A DNA stretch of 64,000 nucleotides from contig NZ_PGFC01000002.1 in NCBI RefSeq assembly GCF_002797875.1, forward strand, positions 1 through 64,000. The letters run 5' to 3'. The translations under genes were made by a program, and so were the position numbers. The stretch comes from Pseudoscardovia suis (GTDB lineage: Bacteria; Actinomycetota; Actinomycetes; Actinomycetales; Bifidobacteriaceae). This document shows positions 25,960 through 35,115 of this stretch, in pieces (positions within the stretch are counted from its first letter, which is position 1; each line of letters starts with the position of its first letter). A model generated the notes under the pieces. The model searched no databases. It was not told where the DNA came from and saw nothing but the letters and a program-made list of their open reading frames with translations.

Positions 25960-26907
25960 TCACGCAGGGCGTCGCACCAAATCCCAACCTTTGTCTACAA
26001 CCTCAGCATAAATCTCATCCGGGTCAAGACGGCGCAGTTCCTCGCTCAGACAATCCTCAAGCGTGCGGCGCGGCACGGAAAGCGTCTGCGGCTTCTGATT
26101 CGGCAGCGAGATGATGCACTTGTCCTCATGCGGGCGATCAAGCGACATCTCGCCATCCTCGCGCCACAGCGACACACCCGTCACGACTTCGCCATCGGGA
26201 TCGGTCTCCAGCGTCACCGGCACTTTCAGCGTCAACGCAAGCCATGCGGCCAGCAGATACGCGGGCAGATACGCGGGACCGGAACGCACGGTCGCCTTGA
26301 GCACAGGCGTGTAGGGCGGGCGGTCGAGCAGCGACGCCACCAGCGCGCGCCACACGGTCAGTCGGGTCCACGACATATCGGTGTCTTCGGGCGTGCGGTT
26401 CTCGCGCAGCTCCGCGAACGTCGCGGCAGGCGAGTCGCTGCGCAGCGCATCGGTCACACGTGCGGTTGCCATGCGGCCGAGCGAGTCAGCGGACGGATTG
26501 AACGGCGGATTTGTCGGCCACCACGCCACAATCGGCACATCCGGCACGAGCAGCGGCATCACGAGCGTGTCGAGGTGATCGTTCAAACCACCATGCGGGT
26601 GCAGCACAATGCACTCGCCGGCACCAGCGTCCGCGCCAAAGCGCACCTGCGCGTCCAGCGGATGGCAGGTGCCGTCATCGTCCACGATCGGGGTGCGCGA
26701 GCTCGATGGCACCACCGCGATGATGCGGCACGGATGCTCACGGCTCGCAGCGTTGGCGGCCTCCAGCGCGTTCTCGAGTTCGGCGTCCGTCGTTGAAATG
26801 ATCAGTGTGAGCACGCGGGATTGCGCAGATTCGCCGCGCTCCTCGTGCAACTGGTCGATTTTGCGCGAAATCTCGGACGTCGTGCTGTCAGGCATTTCCA
26901 CAATCAT
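25960..26907 (-). CDS. opcA: OpcA, glucose-6-phosphate dehydrogenase assembly/activator protein
   Basis: Predicted 315-residue protein. OpcA is needed for full glucose-6-phosphate dehydrogenase activity in actinobacteria and cyanobacteria. Typical features are the N-terminal TRVLTLI-like segment (SRVLTLIISTTD), SREHPCRIIAVV, PLLVPDVPIVAWWPTNPP and the C-terminal RRTLEDCLSEELRRLDPDEIY. ATG 26907 is chosen because it overlaps the zwf stop as ATGA, the usual coupled arrangement; the upstream in-frame ATG at 26967 lies inside zwf. It is encoded directly after zwf in one operon. Confidence 0.95.
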   Translation of the reverse strand: MIVEMPDSTTSEISRKIDQLHEERGESAQSRVLTLIISTTDAELENALEAANAASREHPCRIIAVVPSSSRTPIVDDDGTCHPLDAQVRFGADAGAGECIVLHPHGGLNDHLDTLVMPLLVPDVPIVAWWPTNPPFNPSADSLGRMATARVTDALRSDSPAATFAELRENRTPEDTDMSWTRLTVWRALVASLLDRPPYTPVLKATVRSGPAYLPAYLLAAWLALTLKVPVTLETDPDGEVVTGVSLWREDGEMSLDRPHEDKCIISLPNQKPQTLSVPRRTLEDCLSEELRRLDPDEIYAEVVDKGWDLVRRPA

Positions 26908-28478
26908 GGCATCCTCCACATCCTGCCCTCGCGGGCAAGCATCTCGTCGGCTTCCTTCGGGCCCCACGTGCCGGCGCGGTACGGTTGCGGCTGGCCGAGC
27001 GTGGCCCAGTATTGTTCGATCGGGTCAAGAATCTCCCACGAGAGCTCCACTTCGCGGGTGGTGGGGAACAGCGGCGGATCGCCGAGCAGCACGTCGAGAA
27101 TCAGGCGTTCGTAGGCTTCCGGCGATGCCTCAGTGAACGAGCTGCCGTAGTTGAAGTCCATCGACACGTCGCGCACTTCCATGGCGGTGCCGGGGACCTT
27201 CGCGCCGAAACGGAGCGTGATGCCTTCGTCGGGCTGCACGCGAATCACGACGGCGTTCTGCCCCAGCTCACGCGTGGCGGTTTGCTCGAACGGAAGGTGC
27301 GGGGCGCGCTTGAACACGACGGCGATTTCCGTCACGCGCTTGCCCAGGCGCTTGCCGGTGCGCAGGTAGAACGGCACGCCAGCCCAGCGGCGGGTATCGA
27401 TGTCGAGACGAATCGCGGCGTAGGTCTCGGTGCGGGAATTGGGATCGATGCCCTTCTCATCCAAATACCCGATGACCTTCTCGGAGCCTTGCCAGCCGGC
27501 GGCGTACTGGCCGCGGGCAGTGGTGTGCGCCAGGTCGTGGGGCACCCGCACGGCGGAGAGCACCTTCGTCTTCTCGGCGGTAAGGTCCGCGGCGCTGAAC
27601 GACACCGGCTCTTCCATGGCGGTGAGGGCGAGCAGCTGCAGCAGGTGGTTCTGGATCACATCGCGTGCGGCGCCGATACCGTCGTAATAGCCGGCGCGGC
27701 CGCCGATGCCGATGTCCTCGGCCATCGTGATCTGCACATGGTCGACGTAGTTGGCGTTCCAGATCGGTTCGAACATCATGTTGGCGAAACGCAGCGCCAG
27801 CAGGTTCTGCACGGTCTCCTTGCCCAGGTAGTGGTCGATGCGGAACACGGAGCCGGGGTCGAACACGTCGGAAACCACGCGGTCGAGCTCCTTGGCACTT
27901 TGCAAATCATGGCCGAACGGCTTCTCGATGATGACGCGACGCCATGCCCCCGATTGCGAGTGCGACAGGCCGGAATCGCGCAGCATCTTCGACACTGTGG
28001 GGAATGCGCGTGGCGGCACCGACATATAGAACGCGTGGTTGCCCTGTGTGCCGCGCTCCGAGTCAAGTTCGGAGACCGTCTGCGACAGGCGCTGGAATGC
28101 AGCGGGGTCGTCGAAGGTGCCTTGCACGAAGCGAATGCCGCCGCTGAGGAACTTCCACGTGGCTTCATTGAATGGCGTGCGGGAATGCGCGCGCACGTTC
28201 TCTTCGACGAATGCCGCGAACTGCTCGTTCGTCCAGTCGCGGCGGCCGAAGCCGACCAGGCCGAAGTTCACCGGCAGCAGGCCGCGGTTCGCCAAGTCGT
28301 AGACGGCGGGCAGCAGTTTCTTCTTGGATAGATCGCCGGTGACGCCGAAGATGACGAGCGAGCACGGTCCTGCGATGCGAGGCAGCCTCAGGTCTCGGCT
28401 GTCGCGCAGCGGATTATGCCACGGTGTTGAAGCCTGCTGTGCTGAAGCCTGCGGCTGCGCTGGTTTCGGTTCTGCCAT
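26904..28478 (-). CDS. zwf: Glucose-6-phosphate 1-dehydrogenase
   Basis: Predicted 524-residue enzyme, first step of the oxidative pentose phosphate pathway, making NADPH. The nucleotide loop is VIFGVTGDLSKKKLLPAVYDL, the substrate/catalytic signature is FRIDHYLGKETVQN near residue 215, and IIEKPFGHD precedes it. The C-terminal domain carries YLRTGKRLGKRVTEI and the conserved YERLILDVLLGDPPLF. The first 30 residues are a Pro/Gln/Ala-rich tail. The start at 28478 has AGGAGGAACG upstream. It is the first gene of the zwf-opcA operon. Bifidobacteria make most sugar phosphate flow through the phosphoketolase shunt, so this branch probably serves NADPH supply. Confidence 0.98.
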   Translation of the reverse strand: MAEPKPAQPQASAQQASTPWHNPLRDSRDLRLPRIAGPCSLVIFGVTGDLSKKKLLPAVYDLANRGLLPVNFGLVGFGRRDWTNEQFAAFVEENVRAHSRTPFNEATWKFLSGGIRFVQGTFDDPAAFQRLSQTVSELDSERGTQGNHAFYMSVPPRAFPTVSKMLRDSGLSHSQSGAWRRVIIEKPFGHDLQSAKELDRVVSDVFDPGSVFRIDHYLGKETVQNLLALRFANMMFEPIWNANYVDHVQITMAEDIGIGGRAGYYDGIGAARDVIQNHLLQLLALTAMEEPVSFSAADLTAEKTKVLSAVRVPHDLAHTTARGQYAAGWQGSEKVIGYLDEKGIDPNSRTETYAAIRLDIDTRRWAGVPFYLRTGKRLGKRVTEIAVVFKRAPHLPFEQTATRELGQNAVVIRVQPDEGITLRFGAKVPGTAMEVRDVSMDFNYGSSFTEASPEAYERLILDVLLGDPPLFPTTREVELSWEILDPIEQYWATLGQPQPYRAGTWGPKEADEMLAREGRMWRMP

Positions 28479-28972
28479 CGTTCCTCCTTTGAGCTCAATG
28501 TGCAGATGTATGGACGTATATGGTGTGGCGCTGGCCTGCCGGGCTGCCTAGCTGTGGCGTGCGCGTGGGCCTGCGGTGTGCGGCCGCGGTGGGCGGGCCT
28601 GTGGCGGCCTGCCTTGTCTGGCGGGTCGCTGCCTTTATGGGGCTAGCTCCTGTCCGGTGTGATCCTCGCCAAGGTTCACTTACGATGACGTGAATGCAAT
28701 ACTTCCTTCGTTTGTGGCGCTGTGTTTCCGCTTGGCGCGCCTCGCGCTTGGCGAAGCCCCGCATTTTCGCTGCGGCGTGGCCTTTGCGGAGGTGCGGCTT
28801 TCGCTGCGGCACGGCAATCGCAGAAAGTAACCAAACCTATGGCAAGTCTATCCAATGGTCTACGAAATCGTCCGATGTGAATCGCTACGACAGCGTCTAT
28901 TAAGCCCAAAGCGAAGCGCGCCGAAGACCTGAAGGGTGCTGAGCAGCTGCCGACGTGTCATAGAGGGGGGCT
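28479..28972. other. Intergenic region upstream of zwf, nothing firm recognised
   Basis: No credible gene. The stretch is GC-rich with words such as CTTGGCG and GCTGCGGCACGG. The zwf promoter should lie here on the minus strand but I could not fix it. Confidence 0.3.
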
Positions 28973-29418
28973 ATGTGTGAGTGGCGGCTGGCACATTGGC
29001 CGCTGTCGTGCCGGATTCCTCGCTATGTGTGAGCGGTGGCTGTCACATAGCAGGTGTTTGTGGTGCGAGTGGGTTAGGGGTTGGCTTGTTTTCTGGGGTT
29101 CGTGATGTGGCGGGTGCCGTTGTGGCGGTTATGTGTGAGTGGCGGCTGGCACATTGGCCGCTGTCGGGTCGGATTCCTCGCTATGTGTGAGCGGTGGCTG
29201 TCACATAGCAGGTGTTTGTGGTGCGAGTGGGTTAGGGGTTGGCTTGTTTTCTGGGGTTCGTGATGTGGCGGGTGCCGTTGCGGCGGTTATGTGTGAGCCG
29301 TGGCTGTCACATTGGGTGTGTCGGTGGTGTGGCTTGATGCGGGAGCGGCCTGTTTTCAGTGTTTGCTTGTGTCTCCGGTGCTGCTGTGGTCGCTATGTGT
29401 GAGTGGTAGCTGGCGCAT
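28973..29418. repeat. Array 4a of the 24-bp dyad repeat (6 copies) with 158-bp tandem duplication
   Basis: Copies start at 28973, 29025, 29131, 29183, 29289 and 29395 (steps 52, 106, 52, 106, 106). The 158-bp block 28973-29130 is repeated almost base for base at 29131-29288, including spacer words GCGAGTGGGTTAGGGGTTGG. The near-identity points to a recent duplication. Confidence 0.9.
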
Positions 29419-29452
29419 TGCGGTGGGCGTGCGGCTTCAAATATGGGGTGGT

Positions 29453-29537
29453 GTACATCATTGATGCCGACCGATGATGTACTGGTAAGAATCAAATAAC
29501 CCGCATCAATACCACCAGAGGGTGGTACCGAAACGGG
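29453..29537. other. Structured non-repeat insert between the halves of array 4
   Basis: Two consecutive inverted-repeat elements. The first is GTACATCAT (29453-29461) and ATGATGTAC (29474-29482), a 9-bp perfect stem with a 12-base loop. The second is nested: CCCG (29500-29503) with CGGG (29534-29537) enclosing TACCACC-AGAG-GGTGGTA (29510-29527). The segment differs in composition from the surrounding repeat DNA and is flanked by TCAAAT/GAATCAAATAAC words. It could be a small structured RNA, a regulatory site or the remnant of a mobile element. I recognise no family. Confidence 0.5.
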
Positions 29538-29675
29538 CTATCTGTTCCCAGAGTATCACGTTCTTTGCGGGCTGGCTGAGCTGCGGCACATTGAGGGATT
29601 TTGGTGGTGTGGATGATATGGGGGATTGGCTTGTTTGTTGGGGTTCGTGGTGCGGCGGGTGCCGTTGTGGTGGCT

Positions 29676-30069
29676 ATGTGTGAGCGGTGGCTGGCGCATT
29701 GGGCGCGCGGGTGGTGTGGGTGGATTCCGGATTGGCTTGTTTTCGGGGTTTCCTTGTGCGGTGGGTGTTGTTGTGGCGGCTATGTGTGAGTGGCGACTGG
29801 CACATTGGGTGTGTCGGTGGTGCGGGTGGATTCGGGAGTGGCCTGTTTTCAGTGTTTGCTTGTGTCTCCGGTGCTACTGTGGCGGCTATGTGTGAGCGGT
29901 GGCTTGCACATTGCAGTGTTGATGCGCTGGATTCCTGCTATGTGTGAGTGGCGACTGGCGCATTGGGTGTGTTTGTGGTGTGGCTCGATACGGGAGCGGC
30001 CTGTTTTCGGGGTTTCCTTGTGCGGTGGGTGTTGTTGTGGTGGCTATGTGTGAGTGGCGGCTGACACAT
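29676..30069. repeat. Array 4b of the 24-bp dyad repeat (5 copies)
   Basis: Copies start at 29676, 29782, 29888, 29940 and 30046 (steps 106, 106, 52, 106). A degenerate half element (GGCACATT) is seen near 29586, between the structured insert and the first full copy. Spacers share TTTTCGGGGTTTCCTTGTGCGG with one another. The array ends about 85 bp before the HD-domain gene. Confidence 0.88.
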
Positions 30070-30153
30070 TGGGCGGTTGGTTCGGTGTCCTGCTGCGTAG
30101 CGGTTTTGCTGCGGCATTGCCATCCGCCGCCATGTCGGGAATGCCGTGGCACT

Positions 30154-30933
30154 ATGGGGAATATGGATACAACAACTCCTGGCACCGCAACCCCTGGCAC
30201 CGCGATTCCCGGCACTACTTCTGGTACAACAACCCCCATCACCACAACCCCTGGCATGACCGGAAACATGGACTTCCTCCCGCTCACGGAAGCCACGGGA
30301 CTCACCGAGTTCGACATCGAACGTGTCGCCGCGCTGCACCGCGCACTCGCGCCGTCACAGCACGCTTACGACATCATCCACACGCATTGCGTCATCGTCG
30401 CACGCCTCGCGCTGAGCCTCGTCCGCGCCGACGCCATCACGCACGCCGACGGCACGCCGCTCGACGAACGCCTTCTCGCGCTGGGCGGCATGGTGCACGA
30501 CATCGGCACGTACCAGCTCATCAAATCCGATGGCAGCGATGGCGAACCGCTGCGGTTCAAGCATTCGAAATACATCCAGCATGGGTTGCGCGGCTACAAG
30601 TTGCTCAAAGCATGCGGATTCGGTGAGGATTTGGCGCAGTTCGCGCGCAATCACACGGGAATCGGCCTGACCGCCAAGGCTGTGAAAGAACAAGAGCTCC
30701 CGCTCCCGGTGGCGGATTATGTGCCGGTCACCGCGGAGCAGAAGCTCGTCATGTACGCCGATAAATTCCACACGAAGTCAGATCCGGCGGAATTTGTGGG
30801 CTTTGATCGCTGCATCCGCCGCGCCGCAAAGCACGGCGAGGCGAATGCGCAGGGTATGCGCGACCTTATCGAACGCTTCGGTATGCCGCCGATTGAACAG
30901 GCCGCGCGGGAATACGGTATGGAACTGCGCTGA
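30154..30933 (+). CDS. HD-domain phosphohydrolase
   Basis: Predicted 259-residue protein of the HD superfamily (metal-dependent phosphohydrolases). Metal ligands appear as HTHCVIVARLAL (His), LGGMVHDIGTYQL (His-Asp), and later KYIQHGLRGYKLL and FARNHTGIGL, with VMYADKFHTKSDP holding the last Asp. Substrate is not predictable. The first 36 residues are a Thr/Pro/Gly tract encoded by a degenerate repeat (ACNCCYGGCAC units), so the true start may be ATG 30271 (MDFLPLTEATG), where conserved sequence begins. Neither start has a clear ribosome binding site. It is convergent with upp. Confidence 0.85.
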   Translation: MGNMDTTTPGTATPGTAIPGTTSGTTTPITTTPGMTGNMDFLPLTEATGLTEFDIERVAALHRALAPSQHAYDIIHTHCVIVARLALSLVRADAITHADGTPLDERLLALGGMVHDIGTYQLIKSDGSDGEPLRFKHSKYIQHGLRGYKLLKACGFGEDLAQFARNHTGIGLTAKAVKEQELPLPVADYVPVTAEQKLVMYADKFHTKSDPAEFVGFDRCIRRAAKHGEANAQGMRDLIERFGMPPIEQAAREYGMELR

Positions 30934-31036
30934 ATCAGTCGAACCGGTCGCGCTGTGCTGCGCCGCGCTGTGCCGCACCATGCCGTGTTGCACCACGCGC
31001 TGCCGCAATCAACCGCCACCTCAGCCAGCCGCTGCC

Positions 31037-31681
31037 TCAGTCAACGACGCCGTACAGCCTGTCGCCGGCATCGCCCAGACCGGGCACAATATAAGCCTGC
31101 TCGTTGAGGTGGTCGTCGAGCGCACACGTGAGCACGTGGAAGTCAATCGAGGGGTCCACGGTTTCGCGCAGCCGCTTGATTCCTTCGGGCGCAGCGATGA
31201 TGTTAAGCGACGTGATGGTCTTCGCACCGCGCTCATGCAGGTAGTGGATCGCTGCCACGAGCGTGCCGCCAGTGGCGAGCATCGGATCGAGCAGGAAGCA
31301 CTGGCGACCGGAGAGGTCGTCGGGCAGGCGGTTGGCGTACGTGATGATGTCAAGCGTGGATTCGTCGCGCTTCATGCCGAGGAATCCCACTTCGGCGGTT
31401 GGCAACAGCGACGTCATGCCGTCGAGCATTCCCAGTCCGGCGCGCAGAATCGGCACGATGAGCGGGCGCGGTCCGGCGATGCGCTTGCCCACGGTGGGCG
31501 CCACAGGCGTTTCGACGGGCACATCCTCGACGGCGAGGTCTCGCGTGGCCTCGTATGCCTCAAGCGTTACGAGCTCCGAGACGAGGCGGCGGAAAAGGGA
31601 CGACGGCGTGTTTTTGTCACGCAGCACGGTGAGCTTGTGGTCCACCAGCGGGTGGTCAAGCACAGTGAGTTTCATGGTCAT
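31037..31681 (-). CDS. upp: Uracil phosphoribosyltransferase
   Basis: Predicted 214-residue pyrimidine salvage enzyme making UMP from uracil and PRPP. Diagnostic segments are [35 protein letters not shown], the PRPP loop [17 protein letters not shown], and the C-terminal uracil-binding [16 protein letters not shown] second in-frame ATG lies two codons downstream (31675). It is divergent from tadA, as is common in actinobacteria, with 138 bp between starts. Confidence 0.98.
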   Translation of the reverse strand: MTMKLTVLDHPLVDHKLTVLRDKNTPSSLFRRLVSELVTLEAYEATRDLAVEDVPVETPVAPTVGKRIAGPRPLIVPILRAGLGMLDGMTSLLPTAEVGFLGMKRDESTLDIITYANRLPDDLSGRQCFLLDPMLATGGTLVAAIHYLHERGAKTITSLNIIAAPEGIKRLRETVDPSIDFHVLTCALDDHLNEQAYIVPGLGDAGDRLYGVVD

Positions 31682-31819
31682 GCTTTCAGGATACTTCGCC
31701 GGCGGAGTTCAGCCGACAGGTGGGGTGTCCGTGACTGGTGAGATCGGGGATTTCTGGCGGAGTGGATGTGGCCGGTGGCGTGGAGCTGGTTGCGGTTCGG
31801 GCTTAGATAGCATGGTGGC

Positions 31820-32431
31820 ATGGCAGATGACAAGGGACGGATTACGCAGGGAACAGACACGGCTGTGGTCACGTCCGTGGAGATGGCCACAGACATGACT
31901 GCAGACGATGCCGCCCACACTACGAATGCGCACACTGGCGCGCCGATTCCTGTGCGCGCGGATACCAAGCAGCGCTCGCCTTATGAAGGCGCGATGCGCG
32001 AGGCGTTGCGCCAGGCACAATCCGCGGCTGTTGCCGGAGACATGCCGATTGGCGCAGTGGTGCTGAACGCCGATGGCGCGGTGATTGCGACGGGCCGCAA
32101 TATGCGCGAAGTGCATTGCGATCCGCTGTCCCACGCCGAGGTCGAGGCGATGCGTGCGGCGGCTCGTGCGCTGGGCACGTGGAATCTTGCGGATTGCACG
32201 CTCGTCGTGACGTTGGAACCCTGCCCGATGTGCGCGGGAGCGGCGGTGAGCGCTCATATGGGACGCATCGTGTTTGGTGCGTGGGATCCGAAGATGGGCG
32301 CGTGCGGTTCTGTGTGGGATATCCCCCGTGATCCGCATGTGGGCGCCATGCCGCAGGTTTATGGTGGAGTGCTCGAATCCGATTGTTCCCGTCAGCTCAC
32401 CGCATACTTCCATACCCTCCGCACTGCCTAG
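31820..32431 (+). CDS. tadA: tRNA-specific adenosine deaminase
   Basis: Predicted 203-residue enzyme converting A34 to inosine in tRNA-Arg(ACG). Zinc and catalytic motifs are present: HAEVEAMRAAA (His and the proton-shuttle Glu) and TLEPCPMCAGAA (two Cys ligands). The C-terminal YGGVLESDCSRQLTAYFHTLR is typical. The family is about 150 residues; here the first 50 are a Thr/Ala/Asp-rich extension, so the true start may be internal, though no internal ATG is better placed before the deaminase fold. It is divergent from upp. Confidence 0.95.
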   Translation: MADDKGRITQGTDTAVVTSVEMATDMTADDAAHTTNAHTGAPIPVRADTKQRSPYEGAMREALRQAQSAAVAGDMPIGAVVLNADGAVIATGRNMREVHCDPLSHAEVEAMRAAARALGTWNLADCTLVVTLEPCPMCAGAAVSAHMGRIVFGAWDPKMGACGSVWDIPRDPHVGAMPQVYGGVLESDCSRQLTAYFHTLRTA

Positions 32432-32672
32432 CGAGGTGGTTCGTGCCATCGAGCGGCATGGGTGATAACGGCGCGGATGCTGGTGGTGTGCAGCGCTGGT
32501 GGCGCGGGCAGCGGCGTGGAGCGGCAATAATGGAAGACAGAAGCGGGCCCAAAGCCAATCCAGCCCAAGGCCATCCAGCCTCAGGCCGTACAGTCCAAGT
32601 CACTGAACTCGGGTCGCACACAGGCACCGCAACGAAGCCAAGAAGCGGCCTTGCCGAGCAGAAAGGATCATC

Positions 32673-34589
32673 ATGACATCCACTCAGCGCATCGAACTTC
32701 CCGATAGCGTGCGCACCAACGGCGCATCGCCCAACCCATGGTGGGCCAATTGCGTGGTCTATCAGATTTATCCGCGTTCATTCCAAGACACGAACGGCGA
32801 CGGAATCGGCGACCTGCGCGGCATCACCCAGCGTCTCGACTATCTGGCACGCTTGGGCGTCGATGTCATCTGGCTCAGCCCCGTCTACAAGTCCCCGCAA
32901 GACGATAACGGCTACGACATCGCCGACTACCAGCAAATCGACCCGATGTTCGGCACTCTCGCTGACATGGATGCACTGCTCGCCAAGGCACACCGGCTGG
33001 GCATGAAGGTCGTCATGGACCTCGTGGTCAACCACACGTCGGACGAACACCCATGGTTCCAAGCCAGCCGTAGCAAGGACGACCCGCACGCGGACTGGTA
33101 TTGGTGGCGTCCGGCCAAGCCCGGCCATGAGCCCGGCACGCCCGGCGCTGAGCCCAACCACTGGGGATCCTACTTCGGCGGCAGCGCGTGGCAATACGAT
33201 CCCAAGCGCGGCGAATACTACCTGCACCAGTTCTCGAAGAAGCAGCCGGACCTCAATTGGGAAAATCCTGCCGTGCGCCACGCGGTGTACGACATGATGA
33301 ATTGGTGGATGGATCGCGGTATTGACGGTTTCCGCATGGACGTGATCACGCTTATTTCCAAGCATCTGGGCCCCAATGGCGAGATGGAGGATGGCGAGAT
33401 CGGCCCCGAGGGCTACTCGAACGTGTATTGGTTCTGCGAGGACGGCCCGCGCCTTGACGAATTCCTCCAGGAGATGCATCGCGAGGTGTTCGATGGCCGC
33501 GACGGCTATATGACCGTGGGCGAAGGCACCGGCATCGAGGGCGGCCCCCGCGACGAACACATCACCGATCCGCGCAATCGCGAGCTTGACATGCTGTTTG
33601 TGTTCACGCACCTCGACATTGACCACGGCGAGGGCGGCAAATGGACCCCCAAGCCCATGCGCCTCACCGATCTCAAGCGCACGATGGCGTCGCAGCAAAA
33701 TGCCGTCGCCAGCAACGGCTGGGCGAGCATATTCCTTGACAACCACGACCAGCCGCGCGTCGTGAGCCGCTGGGGCGATACGTCGAGCGACGACATGCGA
33801 GTCAGGTCCGCCAAGGCGCTCGCATTGCTGGCGCACTTGCACCGCGGCACGCCTTACATCTACCAAGGCGAGGAACTGGGCATGACGAACGCTGGTTTCA
33901 CGCGCCTCGACCAGTATCGCGACCTGGAGTCCATCAACATGTATCATCAGCGCGTCGAGGAAGCCAAGGTCGAGTCAGCGGATGACATGATGGCCGGTCT
34001 TGCCGCCCAGTCGCGCGACAACGCCCGCACGCCGATGCAGTGGGATTCCACGAAATACGCGGGTTTTACGGCGGAATACGCTCCAACCGAACCGTGGATC
34101 AGCGTGAACCCAAACCACGATGTCATCAATGCCGAGGCGCAGGTGGATGATCCCGATTCCGTGTTTGCGTTCTACCAGAAGCTCATCGAGCTGCGCCACA
34201 CGAATCCCATTGTGGCGGCCGGCGACTGGACGCTGCTGGACCCGGAGGATGAGCAGGTGTATGACTTCCTGCGCTCGCTGCCGGATTCGGACGGCGGCGT
34301 GGAAGGTCGTCTGGCAGGCAGTGCGGAAGGTCGTTCGGACGGCGGTGCGGCAGGCAGTACGGAAGGTCATCTGGAGGGCGGTGTGCTTGGGAATGCGCGC
34401 CGTTCGCTGCTCGTGGTTGTCAATTGCAGCTCTCGTTCGGCGCATGTGCCCGCGCAGGCCGCTGCGGCGCTCGACGGCAAGGTGGATGCTTCGCGCATTG
34501 TGCTGTCGACCACCGACCCCGACGATGCGGCTGCGAGCCTGCTGCTGGGCAAGCTTTCGCCGTGGGAAGGCGTGGTGTACGAGCTGTAA
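32673..34589 (+). CDS. GH13 alpha-glucosidase (oligo-1,6-glucosidase type)
   Basis: Predicted 638-residue cytoplasmic enzyme acting on isomaltose/panose-type or sucrose-like alpha-glucosides. The fold opens WWANCVVYQIYPRSFQDTNG. The catalytic residues are the nucleophile D223 (GFRMDV), acid/base E284 (VGEGTG) and D359 (DNHDQPR). The calcium-like site DTNGDGIGDL and the QPDLNWENP motif place it in the oligo-1,6-glucosidase group (GH13_31). Between about residues 542 and 572 an in-frame repeat (GRLAGSAEGRSDGGAAGSTE) interrupts the C-terminal beta domain. AGAAAGGA precedes the ATG. It is followed by a LacI-type regulator and an MFS permease on the same strand, a typical bifidobacterial oligosaccharide unit. 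Confidence 0.95.
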   Translation: MTSTQRIELPDSVRTNGASPNPWWANCVVYQIYPRSFQDTNGDGIGDLRGITQRLDYLARLGVDVIWLSPVYKSPQDDNGYDIADYQQIDPMFGTLADMDALLAKAHRLGMKVVMDLVVNHTSDEHPWFQASRSKDDPHADWYWWRPAKPGHEPGTPGAEPNHWGSYFGGSAWQYDPKRGEYYLHQFSKKQPDLNWENPAVRHAVYDMMNWWMDRGIDGFRMDVITLISKHLGPNGEMEDGEIGPEGYSNVYWFCEDGPRLDEFLQEMHREVFDGRDGYMTVGEGTGIEGGPRDEHITDPRNRELDMLFVFTHLDIDHGEGGKWTPKPMRLTDLKRTMASQQNAVASNGWASIFLDNHDQPRVVSRWGDTSSDDMRVRSAKALALLAHLHRGTPYIYQGEELGMTNAGFTRLDQYRDLESINMYHQRVEEAKVESADDMMAGLAAQSRDNARTPMQWDSTKYAGFTAEYAPTEPWISVNPNHDVINAEAQVDDPDSVFAFYQKLIELRHTNPIVAAGDWTLLDPEDEQVYDFLRSLPDSDGGVEGRLAGSAEGRSDGGAAGSTEGHLEGGVLGNARRSLLVVVNCSSRSAHVPAQAAAALDGKVDASRIVLSTTDPDDAAASLLLGKLSPWEGVVYEL

Positions 34590-35115
34590 GCCTGTGAGAA
34601 CCAGCGAGGCCGTAAAGAACCGGCGAGGTCTGTGAGAACCGCTAGGCGTCTGCGGCGAACTGCAAGGCGCTTGGCGGTTCTCTGAATCCCCGCGGCGCAG
34701 GCGCCCGAGGCGGCCTAGGGCAAGGCGGCCTAGGACTGTGGAGTCTGTGGTATTTGTTCTGATGCCCTGCGCGCTGTTCGACATATCTGCCCGCCACAGA
34801 GCGAAGTGTGCACAGAAAATCGAATTGTGCACATGAATTTTCGCGACACGGGGAACGACTGAGAAACGCCCGGTGTGGCGTAATGCAGCGGAACTTGCTC
34901 CCGTGTTAACATCGAAAACAGCAGATGCGCGATTGCCGAAGCCGGCACGTTCCGGTTTCGGGCGTTCGAGAGCTTGGGAGAGCGCGAGTCCTTAGGAATG
35001 CCTGATTTCTTAAGGGATTTCGCATACGCGCATATATCGAACGCAGACATACGGCGCCAGTGGCAGGGATACCACGGCGTCTACTTCCGGCACGCCGGAG
35101 GGAAGGGAGGCCGCA
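34590..35115. other. Intergenic region between the glucosidase and the LacI-type gene
   Basis: The first 110 bp contain several GAGAACC-(N)GCGAGG-like units and a hairpin, GAGAACCGC (34634-34642) with GCGGTTCTC (34674-34682), a candidate terminator without a T run. AGGCGGCCTAGG is repeated near 34710-34735. The remaining 380 bp should hold the regulator's promoter, but no convincing boxes were found. Confidence 0.4.

Noticed and set aside
25807-26796. 329-residue plus-strand ORF opposite opcA
   Set aside because: Arg/His-rich composition typical of an antisense shadow; opcA is well supported on the minus strand.
32383-32676. 97-residue ORF between tadA and the GH13 gene
   Set aside because: Overlaps the tadA end, has no ribosome binding site and ends at the start codon region of the glucosidase gene; composition looks noncoding.
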